Notes under the pieces: generated by a model
Database searches by the model: none
What the model was told of the DNA's origin: nothing
Seen by the model: the letters and a program-made list of their open reading frames with translations, nothing else
From: Rhizobium sp. SL42
Lineage (GTDB): Bacteria; Pseudomonadota; Alphaproteobacteria; Rhizobiales; Rhizobiaceae
Length of the DNA: 64,000 nucleotides
Direction: 5' to 3'
Assembly (NCBI RefSeq): GCF_021729845.1
Contig: NZ_CP063397.1
Coordinates: 820,001 to 884,000 of the forward strand
Translations under genes and position numbers: made by a program
Part shown: in pieces, positions 1 to 9,651 of the stretch
Numbering within the stretch: the stretch's first letter is position 1
Layout of the letters: each line of letters opens with the position of its first letter

Positions 1-69
1 GATCCGTTTCAGCATGGCTGTGACGCTGCCTGAATCGGCTGCTGTTTTGTTGGTCCCGCTGGCGTCCAA
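1..69 (-). CDS. Possible 5' end of a minus-strand gene running off the left edge
   Basis: On the minus strand an open frame begins at a TTG (complement of 67-69) preceded by a GGGAAG Shine-Dalgarno-like sequence. It reads about 23 residues, ending in ...TAMLKRI, before leaving the window. Rhizobial glk genes are often followed by an ABC exporter whose N-terminus has this kind of short polar leader, but too little is visible to name it. Bases 70-183, between this and glk, show no gene. Confidence is low and rests only on the open frame and ribosome site. Confidence 0.25.
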   Translation of the reverse strand, partial: MDASGTNKTAADSGSVTAMLKRI

Positions 70-183
70 GAAAAGACTTCCCGTGCGATTTCGCTCAATG
101 CGCCCTTCTGGACACCGCCGCTCTATAGCCAGTCGCGCCGCGTTTGGCCATAGCTGCCCATTTTTGGGCACAAATGCGTCGGA

Positions 184-1227
184 TCACCGGTGCCAGTGCC
201 GTCCTTCGGTGGCAAGCCCGAAGCCACCGGGATTGCAGGCATAGGCAGCAAGGCCCGACAGTGCGGCCTGCGGATGGGTGACCACGAACGTCGGAATGCT
301 CTTCATCAGCGCCGAATGCGGTGCCTTGTCCTCGAAGGCCGCGCGAAATTCCGGCTTTTCCAGCGCCGGCAGGATCTTCGGCGAAATGCCGCCGGCAAGG
401 AAAACCCCGCCGCGCGCCATGAAGATCAGCGCCAGATCGCCGGCAACCCGGCCGAGATAGGTGGCAAAAAGACTGAGCGCTTCGGCCGCCAGCGGATCGG
501 AACCATCAAGCCCGGCAAGGGAGATCTCGGCAGGCTCGCCATAGCGCGGCGCGGCGTCGCCCTCGGCATGGCAGAGCGCCTGATAGATGTTCATCAGGCC
601 GCGGCCGGAGAGCAGCTCCTCGGCCGAAATGCGGCCGAGTGTTGCGGTCGGATCCTTGACCGGCGTCAGGAAGGGCCAGATCTGTTGATCGCGTGCAGTG
701 CGCGGGCCGACATCCACATGACCACCTTCGCCGGGAACCGGGAACCAGGTGTCGCGGGCATGCACCAGGCCGGCAACGCCGAGACCGGTGCCGGGGCCGA
801 GTACGACACGAGAAGAGATCGGCGCGTCGGTGACGGGTCCCAGCGCGTGCCGGTATTGCGGCTCCAGCGTCGCTGCCGCCAGGGCTTGTGCCTCGAAATC
901 ATTGAGCAGCAGCACGGATTCGAAGCCCAGTTCCGCCATCAGCGCCTTCGGCTTCACAACCCAGGGATAGTTGGTCAACGGCACCTCGTCGCCATCGATT
1001 GGCCCGGCCATGGCGATGATCAGCGTGCGCGGCTTGTGCGTGGTCTTTGCCAGGACGCTCTGCCGGATTGCATCGTCGATCGTTGAGAAATCCTTGTTCA
1101 CCACATTCGGGAACGGCACGGTTTCTCCGCTGCTATCGACCAGGATGGAAAAACGCGCATTGGTGCCGCCGATATCACCGATCAGGATCGGGAAGCTGAG
1201 TTGGTCTTCGCTGGGTGTCTGGGCCAT
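184..1227 (-). CDS. glk: Glucokinase
   Basis: Phosphorylates glucose to glucose 6-phosphate with ATP in the cytoplasm. The 347-residue product has the N-terminal phosphate-binding segment [10 protein letters not shown] (about residues 17-26), the catalytic LLLNDFEA region, GPGTGLG, and the EGGHVDVG motif typical of the bacterial glucokinase/ROK-related Glk family. Its length is close to the family's usual 320-345. The start is the ATG at 1227, which leaves a short N-terminal extension before the first strand. It lies 35 bases downstream of mgsA on the same strand, and the two are probably co-transcribed: both act at the entry and overflow points of glycolysis. Identification is secure. Confidence 0.93.
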   Translation of the reverse strand: MAQTPSEDQLSFPILIGDIGGTNARFSILVDSSGETVPFPNVVNKDFSTIDDAIRQSVLAKTTHKPRTLIIAMAGPIDGDEVPLTNYPWVVKPKALMAELGFESVLLLNDFEAQALAAATLEPQYRHALGPVTDAPISSRVVLGPGTGLGVAGLVHARDTWFPVPGEGGHVDVGPRTARDQQIWPFLTPVKDPTATLGRISAEELLSGRGLMNIYQALCHAEGDAAPRYGEPAEISLAGLDGSDPLAAEALSLFATYLGRVAGDLALIFMARGGVFLAGGISPKILPALEKPEFRAAFEDKAPHSALMKSIPTFVVTHPQAALSGLAAYACNPGGFGLATEGRHWHR

Positions 1228-1262
1228 GGTCTATCCGTTTCGAGCCGCGTGAAGCGATTGTT

Positions 1263-1643
1263 TCAGGCGACCGGCGTGGTCATCAGGATTTCGGCAGTCG
1301 CAAGGTTGAGCGCCATGGGAATATCGTAAACCGTGGCAAGCCGCATCAATGCCTTCACGTCGACATCATGCGGCATCGATGTCAGCGGATCGACGAAAAA
1401 CACCAGAACATCCACTTCGCCGGTCGCGATCAAGGCGCCGATCTGCTGGTCGCCGCCCAGCGGGCCGCTTTTCAGCGGCGTGACATCGAGATCCGGACAG
1501 GCATCCTTCACCCGGCCGCCGGTCGTGCCGGTCGCAACGATCCGCCAGCCGCTGAGGCGAGCCTGGTGACGCCGGGCGAACTCCGCCATGTCGTCTTTCT
1601 TCTGGTCATGGGCAATCAGGGCGATGCATTTTGCGCGGGTCAT
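1263..1643 (-). CDS. mgsA: Methylglyoxal synthase
   Basis: Converts dihydroxyacetone phosphate to methylglyoxal and phosphate, a bypass used when phosphosugars build up. The 126-residue protein has the family motifs: [10 protein letters not shown] at the start, the TGTTG phosphate loop, and [12 protein letters not shown] with the catalytic aspartate, followed by the FFVDPL segment. I chose the ATG at 1643 because it gives the standard family length. A longer frame starting 28 codons upstream adds only unconserved sequence. It is followed by glk, 35 bases away. Identification is secure. Confidence 0.94.
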   Translation of the reverse strand: MTRAKCIALIAHDQKKDDMAEFARRHQARLSGWRIVATGTTGGRVKDACPDLDVTPLKSGPLGGDQQIGALIATGEVDVLVFFVDPLTSMPHDVDVKALMRLATVYDIPMALNLATAEILMTTPVA

Positions 1644-1739
1644 GGCGAGGATCTGCGGCTCTTTTAAATCGATTTGACTTAAACCCTGTAGCCCAGGTCG
1701 AGCAGCTTGAAAAGCCACCGCCTGCAAGCCGCTTTGCTC

Positions 1740-2813
1740 TCACTGATCCGCTGGGCGGGGCAGTGGGACGGGAACCAGTGCGGGCAATGCAAACATCGCC
1801 GTTCCATCCGCAACAGGCGCACTCGGTGCTGCTGCAAAAGCCGAGGCGGTCGCCGGCATCCCGCCACTGCCGCGATATGTGGCCTCGAGTTCGCTGTCCG
1901 GCGACGGTGCGCCAAGGATCATCGCGCAGGCCTTTGGCAAGGCCGACAGCTGCATCGGCTTGGGTTTGGGAGCCGGCTTGGCGTTCGGATCCTTTTTCGG
2001 CGGCGCCCATGGTTCATCAGTAAACCACCAGGCCAGCGACTTGTCGCAACCGTCGCCGCGACCGATCGGATCCTGCGACTTGCAGCCGACGGAATCCGCC
2101 GGGCATTTGATCCGCACATGGAAATGGTAGTCGTGGCCGTAATAGGGCCGAACCTTGCCAAGGTCGCTGCGGTCGCCGGTCCAGGTTTCGCACAGCTTCT
2201 TCTTGATTGCCGGGTTGACGAAGATGCGCTCGACCTGCGGATAGCTGGCTGCCCGCATGATCACGGCCGCATGCGCCGGCGTCCAGACCTTCGGGTCCAC
2301 GGTCAGGAAAGCCTTCGATTTCAGCATCGTCGTGGCCGAGATGTTTTCCCTCTCGCTGGCAGTCAGCGTGCGCGAGGGCATCGGCGTCAGCCAGATATCG
2401 GCGTCGAGCCCGATCTGGTGCGAGGCATGGCCGGTGAGCATCGGTCCGCCGCGCGGCTGCGAAATGTCGCCGAGAAGCAGACCCGGCCAGTTGTCGTAGC
2501 GTGCTGCGTCCTGCGACAGTTGCTCCAGCGTCGCGATCATCTGCGGGTGGCCCCAGCGCCGGTTGCGTGACAGCCGCATCGCCTGCCAGGTCGGTCCGTC
2601 GGTTGGAATGGCCACGCCGCCGGCCAGGCAACCCTTGGAATAGAATCCATAAGCCGTCGGTTCCGCCCGTGCCGGCAGTTTCATCGCGCCGAACAATTCC
2701 TTGGCCGGTGGGCCGTCGGCGGCGATTGCCTCGGGTGCTGCGGCGCCGAGTGCTGCCAAAAGCATCAGGGTCTTGGCAAACCTGCCGGAGCGTTTCACCG
2801 ATTTCATCGTCAT
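1740..2813 (-). CDS. mepA: Penicillin-insensitive murein endopeptidase (MepA-like)
   Basis: A periplasmic D-alanyl-meso-diaminopimelate endopeptidase that cuts peptidoglycan cross-links (peptidase family M74). The 357-residue product starts with an export signal (about residues 10-32, cut near AIAADG). It then shows the zinc-site motifs TGHASHQIGLDADIW and YYGHDYHFHVRI. Paired cysteines and the VGCKSQDPIG segment are also typical. The C-terminal 90 residues are proline- and alanine-rich and longer than in the enteric enzyme, so they may be a wall- or partner-binding tail. The start at 2813 follows GAGG by four bases; an ATG two codons later (2807) is equally possible. Confidence 0.9.
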   Translation of the reverse strand: MTMKSVKRSGRFAKTLMLLAALGAAAPEAIAADGPPAKELFGAMKLPARAEPTAYGFYSKGCLAGGVAIPTDGPTWQAMRLSRNRRWGHPQMIATLEQLSQDAARYDNWPGLLLGDISQPRGGPMLTGHASHQIGLDADIWLTPMPSRTLTASERENISATTMLKSKAFLTVDPKVWTPAHAAVIMRAASYPQVERIFVNPAIKKKLCETWTGDRSDLGKVRPYYGHDYHFHVRIKCPADSVGCKSQDPIGRGDGCDKSLAWWFTDEPWAPPKKDPNAKPAPKPKPMQLSALPKACAMILGAPSPDSELEATYRGSGGMPATASAFAAAPSAPVADGTAMFALPALVPVPLPRPADQ

Positions 2814-2993
2814 CCATCCTCGTTCATCACGGCATCCGGGATCGCGAGCCCGAATGATTCATCGAATTCTATCCTGAAAGGTAATTTTGGTGAATCTGCG
2901 AATGTTCACCCGCTCACTTCTGTGTCAGCCGTCTGTATTTTGCCGTCATTTGCCCTATTCTGCAGCCAGGCAAAAACAAAAAGGGGTTGGCTG

Positions 2994-4832
2994 ATGGCAC
3001 TGGCAAGGCGGATTGCGGCATCGATTCTCGGACTATTGCTCTGCAGCCCGGCTTTGGGCGTTCGGGCACAGGAACCGGAATGGCGTCACGCGCTCGCCGT
3101 CATCGAGGCGCCAAAGTACCCCAAGGATTTCGAACGGTTTTCCTATGTGAACCCCGATGCGCCGAAGGCGGGAAACATCAACCTCTCAGCATCCGGAACC
3201 TTCGATAGCTTCAATCCGGTTCTCGACAAGGGCGAACTGGCCGCAGGCCTTGCGCCGCGGCTGTCGCTGGTCACTGAAACACTGCTGAAACCCTCCATGG
3301 ACGAGGTCGATGCGGTTTATGGCCTGCTGGCCGAAGCCGTCTCCTATCCGGACGACTATTCCTATGCCGCGTTTCGCCTGCGGCCTGAGGCCAAATGGGC
3401 CGATGGCGTACCGGTAACACCCGAAGATGTCATTTTCAGCTTTGAAAAGTTCAAGGAATTCAATCCGCTCTATTCGACCTATTACAGCCATGTCGTGAAG
3501 GCGGAAAAGACCGGCGAGCGTGAGGTCACCTTTACTTTCGACGAAAAAAACAATCGTGAATTGCCGGTGATTGTCGGCGAACTGGATATTGTCCCGAAGC
3601 ACTGGTGGACCGCCAACGGCCCGGATGGAAAGCCACGCGACATTTCCAAAACGACCCTTGAACCGATCCTGGGGTCGGGACCCTATCGGATTGCCTCGTT
3701 TACCCCGGGTGCCAAGATCCGCTACGAACTCCGCGACGACTATTGGGGCAAGGATCTCAACGTCAATATCGGCTACAACAACTTCGAGAGCCAGACCTAT
3801 ACCTATTTCGCCGATCTGGACGTCGAGTTTGAAGCCTTCCGCTCCGGCAGCGTCGATTTCTGGTCCGAAAATTCGGCCATGCGCTGGGCGCGGTCTTATG
3901 ATTTTCCCGCTGTCGCGGATGGCAGGGTCAAGCGACAGGTTCTCGACAACGAATACAAGACCTCGGGCGTCCTCGTCGGCTTTGTTCCCAACATGCGTCG
4001 TGAAATGTTCAAGGACGCCCGTGTCCGGAAGGCCTTGAACTACGCATTCGATTTCGAGGAATTGAACCGGACGATCTTCTTCGATCAGTACAAGCGGATC
4101 GACAGCTACTTCCATGGTTCGGAACTGGCCTCCAGTGGTTTGCCCGAGGGCAAGGAACTGGAAATCCTCAAGGGTCTGGGCAGTGATGTTGCGCCGGAAG
4201 TCCTGACGCAGGAATACAAGAACCCGGTGGGCGGCGATGGCGCAAAGCTTCGAGACAATCTGCGCCAGGCGCTGGCGCTGCTGAAGGAAGCCGGCTACGA
4301 ATTGCGCAATGGCAAGATGGTCCTGGCCTCGACCGGTGCGCCGCTGCAGTTCGAAATCCTGCTCAACGGCCCGACCATCGAGCGGGTAGCCATTCCCTTC
4401 GCCGACAATTTGAAAAAAATCGGTGTCCAGGCGACAGTCCGCACGGTCGATGCGGCCCAGTATGCTAACCGGGTCCGCAGCTTCGACTATGACATGATTT
4501 ACCTTGGCTGGGCCCAGAGCCTCAATCCGGGCAATGAGCAACGGGACTATTGGGGTTCCAAGTCCGTTGATCAGCAGGGGTCGCGCAACTATGCGGGCAT
4601 TTCCGACCCCGCTATCGACAAGCTCATCAACCAGATCATATTCGCAAAGGATCGCGAAACCCTCATCCCGACGGTCAAGGCGCTCGATCGCCTGCTGCTG
4701 GCCGGCCACTACACCGTGCCAAGCTACACGCTGCGTTCCTCCCGCATCGCCTATTGGGACAAGTTCGACCATGCCGAATTGCCGGCCTATGGCATCGGCT
4801 TTCCCTCGATCTGGTGGTCGAAGACGCCATGA
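2994..4832 (+). CDS. yejA: Peptide ABC importer, periplasmic binding protein YejA
   Basis: Binds oligopeptides in the periplasm and passes them to the YejB/YejE channel. The 612-residue product starts with a signal peptide (basic MALARR, hydrophobic core, cut near VRAQEPEW). It continues as a family-5 extracellular solute-binding protein, with the characteristic blocks FDSFNPVLDKG, LRPEAKWADGVPVTPEDVIFSF written here as separate parts of one region, and KALNYAFDFEELNRTIF. The ATG at 2994 was chosen over an upstream in-frame start because AAGGGG lies just ahead and a good signal peptide follows. It is the first gene of the yejABEF operon; a gap of 143 bases precedes yejB. In Sinorhizobium meliloti this importer is known to matter for tolerance of host NCR peptides. 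Confidence 0.93.
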   Translation: MALARRIAASILGLLLCSPALGVRAQEPEWRHALAVIEAPKYPKDFERFSYVNPDAPKAGNINLSASGTFDSFNPVLDKGELAAGLAPRLSLVTETLLKPSMDEVDAVYGLLAEAVSYPDDYSYAAFRLRPEAKWADGVPVTPEDVIFSFEKFKEFNPLYSTYYSHVVKAEKTGEREVTFTFDEKNNRELPVIVGELDIVPKHWWTANGPDGKPRDISKTTLEPILGSGPYRIASFTPGAKIRYELRDDYWGKDLNVNIGYNNFESQTYTYFADLDVEFEAFRSGSVDFWSENSAMRWARSYDFPAVADGRVKRQVLDNEYKTSGVLVGFVPNMRREMFKDARVRKALNYAFDFEELNRTIFFDQYKRIDSYFHGSELASSGLPEGKELEILKGLGSDVAPEVLTQEYKNPVGGDGAKLRDNLRQALALLKEAGYELRNGKMVLASTGAPLQFEILLNGPTIERVAIPFADNLKKIGVQATVRTVDAAQYANRVRSFDYDMIYLGWAQSLNPGNEQRDYWGSKSVDQQGSRNYAGISDPAIDKLINQIIFAKDRETLIPTVKALDRLLLAGHYTVPSYTLRSSRIAYWDKFDHAELPAYGIGFPSIWWSKTP

Positions 4833-4975
4833 TGTTAATCAGCGGGACTTGTGCGTCGAAGCTGGTTATCAAGGATGAAATGGACGAATCGCTTTTGCAG
4901 GAGGGCCGGCGGGTTGGCTGACAGACAGGGACTGTGGTTTGGCAGCGGCGCACGAGCCGCGATGAGGCGCATTCC

Positions 4976-6070
4976 ATGACAGCCTATATTTTCCGCCGGC
5001 TTCTGCTGATGATCCCGACGATCATCGGCATCATGGGCATCTCCTTCGCCGTCATCCAGTTTGCCCCCGGTGGCCCGGTGGAGCAGGTGATTGCTCAGCT
5101 CAGCGGCCAGGGCGACAGCGCCGATGCCAGGTTGTCCGGTGGCGGCGACATGCTGAACCAGCAGATGGGGGCTGACGAAGGTGGCGCGCGCTATCGTGGC
5201 GCCCAGGGTCTCGACCCGGAATTGATTGCCAAGCTCGAGAAGCAGTTCGGCTTCGACAAGCCGCCGCTCGAGCGTTTCCTCGAAATGATGTGGAACTATA
5301 TCCGCTTCGATTTCGGCGAAAGCTTTTTCCGCAACACCTCGGTCATTGATCTGATCATCGAGAAGATGCCTGTCTCGATCTCGCTCGGCGTCTGGGTCCT
5401 GCTGATCTCCTACGCGATTTCAATTCCGCTCGGCATCAGGAAGGCTGTTCAGGACGGCTCGGCATTCGACGTCTGGACCTCGGGCGTGATCGTGATCGGC
5501 TATGCGGTTCCCAGCTTCCTGTTCGGCATCCTGCTGATCGTCGTCTTTGCCGGCGGATCGTTTTTCGACTGGTTCCCCTTGCGCGGCCTGACCTCGGACA
5601 ATTTCTCCGAACTCAGCTGGTGGCAGAAGATCCTCGACTACTTCTGGCATCTGACGCTGCCCTTGGTCGCTCTGCTTCTGTCGGCCTTTGCCACGACGAC
5701 GCTGTTGACCAAGAATTCCTTCATCGACGAGATCAAGAAGCAATATGTCGTCACCGCTCGCGCCAAGGGGCTGGGGGAGCGCCAGGTGCTCTACGGCCAT
5801 GTCTTCCGCAACGCCATGCTGATCGTCATTGCCGGCATTCCGGCCGCCTTCATCTCGGCATTCTTCACCGGATCGCTGCTGATCGAAAACATCTTCTCGC
5901 TCGATGGCCTCGGTCGTCTCGGTTATCTCGCGGTGGTCAATCGCGACTATCCGATCGTCTTTGCCACGCTCTACATCTTCTCGCTGATGGGCCTCGTCGT
6001 CGGCCTGATCTCCGACCTGATCTATACCTGGATCGATCCCCGCATCGATTTCGACCGGAGGGATATCTGA
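4976..6070 (+). CDS. yejB: Peptide ABC importer permease YejB
   Basis: Inner-membrane channel subunit of the YejABEF peptide importer. The 364-residue protein has the first transmembrane helix at residues 7-27, a long periplasmic loop rich in Gly/Asp (about 30-95) typical of YejB, and then five more membrane segments. The EAA-type loop is at [20 protein letters not shown], which docks the ATPase. The start at 4976 gives the canonical [15 protein letters not shown] beginning. Its stop overlaps the yejE start (TGATG at 6068-6072), so translation is coupled. Confidence 0.94.
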   Translation: MTAYIFRRLLLMIPTIIGIMGISFAVIQFAPGGPVEQVIAQLSGQGDSADARLSGGGDMLNQQMGADEGGARYRGAQGLDPELIAKLEKQFGFDKPPLERFLEMMWNYIRFDFGESFFRNTSVIDLIIEKMPVSISLGVWVLLISYAISIPLGIRKAVQDGSAFDVWTSGVIVIGYAVPSFLFGILLIVVFAGGSFFDWFPLRGLTSDNFSELSWWQKILDYFWHLTLPLVALLLSAFATTTLLTKNSFIDEIKKQYVVTARAKGLGERQVLYGHVFRNAMLIVIAGIPAAFISAFFTGSLLIENIFSLDGLGRLGYLAVVNRDYPIVFATLYIFSLMGLVVGLISDLIYTWIDPRIDFDRRDI

Positions 6071-7212
6071 TGTCCACCCTCGAAGGCGAAAACACTGTCC
6101 CTGCGCAACCGCGCAAACCGCTTCTGTCGCCGACCAGTCGCCGGCGTCTGGAAAACTTCAAGGCCAATCGCCGCGGATACTGGTCCTTCTGGATCTTCAT
6201 GATCCTCTTCCTGTTCAGCCTGTTCGCCGAACTGATCGCCAACGACCGGCCGATCGTCGCCTCCTACAAGGGCGAGATCCTGTTCCCGGTGTTGGTCGAC
6301 TATCCCGAGGAGAAATTCGGCGGTTTCCTTGCCGTCACCGACTATCGCTCGCCCTTCATTGCCGATGAGATCAATGCCAATGGCTGGATGCTCTGGCCGC
6401 CGATCCGCTATTCCTATCGCACGGTCAATTCCGAGATCCCCCATTCGGCCCCGACGCCACCCTTCTGGCTGATGGACAAGGAAACCCGTTGCGCGGCCTA
6501 TCCGCTGAAGGCCGAAGACCCGAATTGCATTCTCGGCAACATGAACTGGCTCGGCACCGATGATCAGGCGCGCGACGTCACGGCCCGCATGATCTATGGT
6601 TTCCGCATCTCGATCTTGTTCGGCCTGGCGCTGACGATTGCGTCCGCCATGATCGGCGTCACCGCCGGCGCCGTGCAGGGTTATTTCGGCGGCTGGACCG
6701 ACCTGTTGATGCAACGCTTTATCGAGATCTGGTCGTCGATGCCGGTGCTCTATATCTTGCTGATCATCGCAGCCATCTTGCCACCCGGCTTCTTCGTCCT
6801 GCTCGGCATCATGCTGCTGTTTTCGTGGGTCGGCTTCGTCGGTATCGTCCGGGCCGAGTTTTTGCGGGCGCGCAATTTCGAATACGTGAACGCCGCCCGC
6901 GCGCTTGGCGTCGGCAACTGGACCATCATGTTTCGCCACCTGTTGCCCAATGCCATGGTTGCGACCCTGACCTTTCTGCCCTTCATCCTGTCCGGGTCGA
7001 TCACCACGCTGACCTCGCTCGATTTCCTCGGTTTCGGCATGCCGCCCGGTTCGCCTTCCCTCGGGGAGCTGATTGCCCAGGGCAAGCGCAACCTCCAGGC
7101 GCCCTGGCTCGGGCTGACAGCCTTCTTCACAATGTCGATTATGCTGTCGCTGCTGATTTTCGTCGGCGAGGCTGTGCGCGACGCCTTCGATCCGAGGAAG
7201 ACGTTCCGATGA
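6070..7212 (+). CDS. yejE: Peptide ABC importer permease YejE
   Basis: Second membrane subunit of the YejABEF importer. The 380-residue protein has a cytoplasmic N-terminus, a first helix at about residues 36-57, a large periplasmic domain (about 60-160), and five C-terminal helices with the EAA loop NAARALGVGNWTIMFRHLLP. The start is the ATG that overlaps the yejB stop; an open frame extends further upstream but lies inside yejB. The stop TGA at 7210-7212 overlaps an ATG at 7209, which is the likely ancestral start of yejF (see the remnant entry). Confidence 0.94.
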   Translation: MSTLEGENTVPAQPRKPLLSPTSRRRLENFKANRRGYWSFWIFMILFLFSLFAELIANDRPIVASYKGEILFPVLVDYPEEKFGGFLAVTDYRSPFIADEINANGWMLWPPIRYSYRTVNSEIPHSAPTPPFWLMDKETRCAAYPLKAEDPNCILGNMNWLGTDDQARDVTARMIYGFRISILFGLALTIASAMIGVTAGAVQGYFGGWTDLLMQRFIEIWSSMPVLYILLIIAAILPPGFFVLLGIMLLFSWVGFVGIVRAEFLRARNFEYVNAARALGVGNWTIMFRHLLPNAMVATLTFLPFILSGSITTLTSLDFLGFGMPPGSPSLGELIAQGKRNLQAPWLGLTAFFTMSIMLSLLIFVGEAVRDAFDPRKTFR

Positions 7213-7234
7213 GTTCACGTTCGTCAGATCCCCT
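7209..7234 (+). pseudogene. Remnant of the original yejF 5' end
   Basis: An ATG overlapping the yejE stop (ATGA at 7209-7212) reads MSSRSSDPLF, then diverges and stops at 7281-7283. The present yejF starts MTDPLLSVRD at 8013. The octamer GATCCCCT occurs at 7227-7234 and again at 8019-8026, flanking the toxin-antitoxin genes as a direct repeat. I infer that 7209-7234 is the old start of yejF, separated from its body when the module came in. Confidence 0.6.
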
Positions 7235-7279
7235 CTTCTGTGGCATGATGATCGCAGGTCCGATCAGGAGCGCGATGCG

Positions 7280-7528
7280 ATGAACAAGATCGTCAGAGAG
7301 CATTATCCCGTTGAGAATTTGCCCGCCGACCTTCGAGAGGGATTGACCGACGGCAGCACCGTGCGCGTCGTGGTGGAGATCGAAAATCGATCGCCGAGCC
7401 CCGCCGTAATCAGCTTTGCCGAGTTCATGACGGAGGTAGAGGCCTATCGTAGTCAAGACGACCGCCGCGTCACACCCGCCGAGGCCGTGGCGCGGATCCG
7501 GGAACTTCGTGACGAATGGGACGACTGA
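7280..7528 (+). CDS. Type II antitoxin, VapB-like
   Basis: An 82-residue acidic protein in the antitoxin position directly ahead of a PIN-domain toxin. The N-terminal half (through TVRVVVEIE) looks strand-rich, as in dimerising antitoxins. The C-terminal half (AEAVARIRELRDEWDD) is a charged helix of the type that covers the toxin active site. AGGAG lies about eight bases ahead of the ATG. The stop overlaps the toxin start (TGATG), the usual coupling in vapBC pairs. I cannot place it in a specific antitoxin subfamily. Assignment rests mainly on position, size and partner. Confidence 0.68.
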   Translation: MNKIVREHYPVENLPADLREGLTDGSTVRVVVEIENRSPSPAVISFAEFMTEVEAYRSQDDRRVTPAEAVARIRELRDEWDD

Positions 7529-8016
7529 TGCCGCACCGGCACCAAATCTATCTCGACACGAATGCCGCGATCTTGCTCGTCGAAGGTGAGGGTGCCTTAC
7601 GTGAATTGTTGCGAAACTTGACCGGGAAGGCATCATCTCGACCGAGCGCGACCTTGGCGACCAGCGCTTTGACAGTCTCGGAACTCTTGGTGAAGCCCCT
7701 GCGCAACGGCGACAAGAGGCTCGTTGAAGTCTACAGGATTTGGGGCTCGGGTCTGCCGTGGCTGCAGATCGTTCCAGTATCGAGCAACATTCTGGATATG
7801 GCAGCACAATTGCGGGCGCGCCGGAACGGCCTGAAGCTTCCCGATGCCATCCATATCGCTTCAGCTCTCGCTGTCGCAACGACGCATTTTTTGACCGAGG
7901 ATCGAGGTATCTCGCCTACCTTCGACAATTCAACAGAGGAAGCGGTTCCCCCTTTCGAAGTCTGCCGTCTGAACGCAGCATCCCTTACATCCCTGATCGA
8001 AAGCCTGTCCGCATGA
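7528..8016 (+). CDS. PIN-domain ribonuclease toxin, VapC-like
   Basis: A 162-residue PIN-domain protein with the four expected acidic metal ligands: D10 in IYLDTNA, E52 in TVSELLV, D106 in LPDAIHIA and D125 in LTEDRG. VapC toxins cleave tRNA or rRNA when free of antitoxin. I preferred the ATG at 7528, which overlaps the antitoxin stop and sits seven residues before the first PIN strand, over an ATG at 7516. The module lies inside the yej operon, and the toxin stop overlaps the yejF start (ATGA at 8013-8016). Toxin translation is therefore coupled to an importer ATPase. Confidence 0.82.
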   Translation: MPHRHQIYLDTNAAILLVEGEGALRELLRNLTGKASSRPSATLATSALTVSELLVKPLRNGDKRLVEVYRIWGSGLPWLQIVPVSSNILDMAAQLRARRNGLKLPDAIHIASALAVATTHFLTEDRGISPTFDNSTEEAVPPFEVCRLNAASLTSLIESLSA

Positions 8017-9641
8017 CCGATCCCCTTCTCTCCGTTCGCGATCTCTCCGTGGCTTTCCATCAGGGTGGTCAACAGAGCCTGGCTGTTGACCATATCTCCT
8101 TCGATATCGGCAAGGGCGAAGTCGTGGCGCTTGTCGGCGAATCTGGCTCTGGCAAATCGGTGTCTGCCGCCTCGATCCTCAAGCTGCTGCCCTATCCGTC
8201 CGCGAGCCATCCGTCGGGATCGATCCTGTTCGAGGGTCGCGATCTGATGGGCGCTTCGGCTGCGGATCTCAGGTCGGTGCGCGGCAACGACATTACCATG
8301 ATCTTCCAGGAGCCGATGACGTCGCTCAATCCGCTGCACACGATCGAGCGGCAGATCGGTGAGATCCTCGAGCTGCACCAGGCCATGACCGGCAAGGCGG
8401 CGCGTACACGGATCCTGGAACTGCTCAACCAGGTCGGTATCCGCGAGCCGGAAAAACGCCTGAGCGCCTTCCCGCACGAATTGTCAGGGGGGCAGCGCCA
8501 GCGTGTCATGATCGCCATGGCACTCGCCAACCGGCCAAAGCTGCTGATTGCCGATGAGCCGACGACGGCGCTCGATGTTACCGTGCAGGCCCAGATTCTC
8601 GAATTGCTCGGTCGGCTGAAGGCCGAGCATGGCATGTCCATGCTGTTCATCACCCATGATCTCGGCATCGTGCGCAAGTTCGCCGATCGTGTCTGCGTCA
8701 TGACCAAAGGACGGATCGTCGAGACCGGCCCGGTCGAGGAGATCTTCGAGCGCCCGCAGCACGACTACACGAAAAAGCTCCTGGGCTCGGAACCGCGCGG
8801 CGAACCACCGACATCGGATGCCGAAAAGCCGGTGATCATGCAGGGCGACGACATCCGCGTCTGGTTCCCGATCAAGTCGGGCTTCCTGCGCAAGACGGTC
8901 GATCATGTCAAAGCTGTCGATGGCATCGATCTCACCCTGCGTGCCGGCCAGACTCTCGGCGTCGTCGGCGAATCGGGCTCGGGCAAGACGACGCTCGGAC
9001 TGGCTTTGGCCCGCCTGATCTCCTCCAAGGGGCGGATCAGTTTCATCGGCCACGACATCGATGGCTTCTCCTATCGTGAGATGCGGCCGTTCAGGGATCG
9101 CCTCCAGGTCGTCTTTCAGGATCCGTTCGGTTCGCTCAGCCCGCGCATGTCGGTGGGCGAGATCATTGCCGAGGGCCTCAAGGTGCATGAAAAAGCCCTG
9201 TCGGCCGATGAGCGGGATGCACGCGTGTGCTGGGCGCTCGATGAGGTTGGGCTCGATCCGGCCACCCGTTGGCGCTACCCGCACGAATTCTCCGGCGGTC
9301 AGCGTCAGCGCATCGCAATTGCCCGCGCCATGGTGCTCAAGCCGCGTTTCGTCATGCTTGACGAGCCGACATCGGCGCTCGACATGACGGTTCAGGCCCA
9401 GGTCGTCGATCTCCTGCGCGACCTGCAGAGGAAACATGATCTTGCCTATCTCTTCATCAGCCACGATCTGCGGGTGGTGAAGGCGCTGGCCAATGAGATC
9501 ATTGTCATGCGCGCCGGCAAGGTCGTCGAAAAAGGTCCTGCCGCCGAAGTCTTCGCCGCCCCCAGGGCCGATTACACCAAGGCCCTGATGGCCGCTGCCT
9601 TCAATCTAGAAGCCGTCGAAATCGGCGGTATCCGCCAGTAG
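8013..9641 (+). CDS. yejF: Peptide ABC importer ATPase YejF (two nucleotide-binding domains)
   Basis: Energises YejABEF. The 542-residue protein has two fused ATPase domains. The first has Walker A GESGSGKS near residue 43, signature ELSGGQRQRV near 160 and Walker B LLIADEPT. The second has Walker A GESGSGKTT near 319, signature FSGGQRQRIAIARA near 428 and Walker B FVMLDEPT. The C-terminal oligopeptide-transporter extension follows each domain. The start at 8013 overlaps the toxin stop and gives MTDPLLSVRDLSVAF. Normal yej operons have yejF directly after yejE, so this start is secondary to the insertion. The ATPase core is intact. Confidence 0.93.
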   Translation: MTDPLLSVRDLSVAFHQGGQQSLAVDHISFDIGKGEVVALVGESGSGKSVSAASILKLLPYPSASHPSGSILFEGRDLMGASAADLRSVRGNDITMIFQEPMTSLNPLHTIERQIGEILELHQAMTGKAARTRILELLNQVGIREPEKRLSAFPHELSGGQRQRVMIAMALANRPKLLIADEPTTALDVTVQAQILELLGRLKAEHGMSMLFITHDLGIVRKFADRVCVMTKGRIVETGPVEEIFERPQHDYTKKLLGSEPRGEPPTSDAEKPVIMQGDDIRVWFPIKSGFLRKTVDHVKAVDGIDLTLRAGQTLGVVGESGSGKTTLGLALARLISSKGRISFIGHDIDGFSYREMRPFRDRLQVVFQDPFGSLSPRMSVGEIIAEGLKVHEKALSADERDARVCWALDEVGLDPATRWRYPHEFSGGQRQRIAIARAMVLKPRFVMLDEPTSALDMTVQAQVVDLLRDLQRKHDLAYLFISHDLRVVKALANEIIVMRAGKVVEKGPAAEVFAAPRADYTKALMAAAFNLEAVEIGGIRQ

Positions 9642-9651
9642 TGGGAATTGC

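Noticed and set aside
3186..4772. 528-codon minus-strand frame opposite yejA
   Set aside because: It is antisense to yejA, which has a signal peptide and family blocks. The antisense product has no domain pattern.
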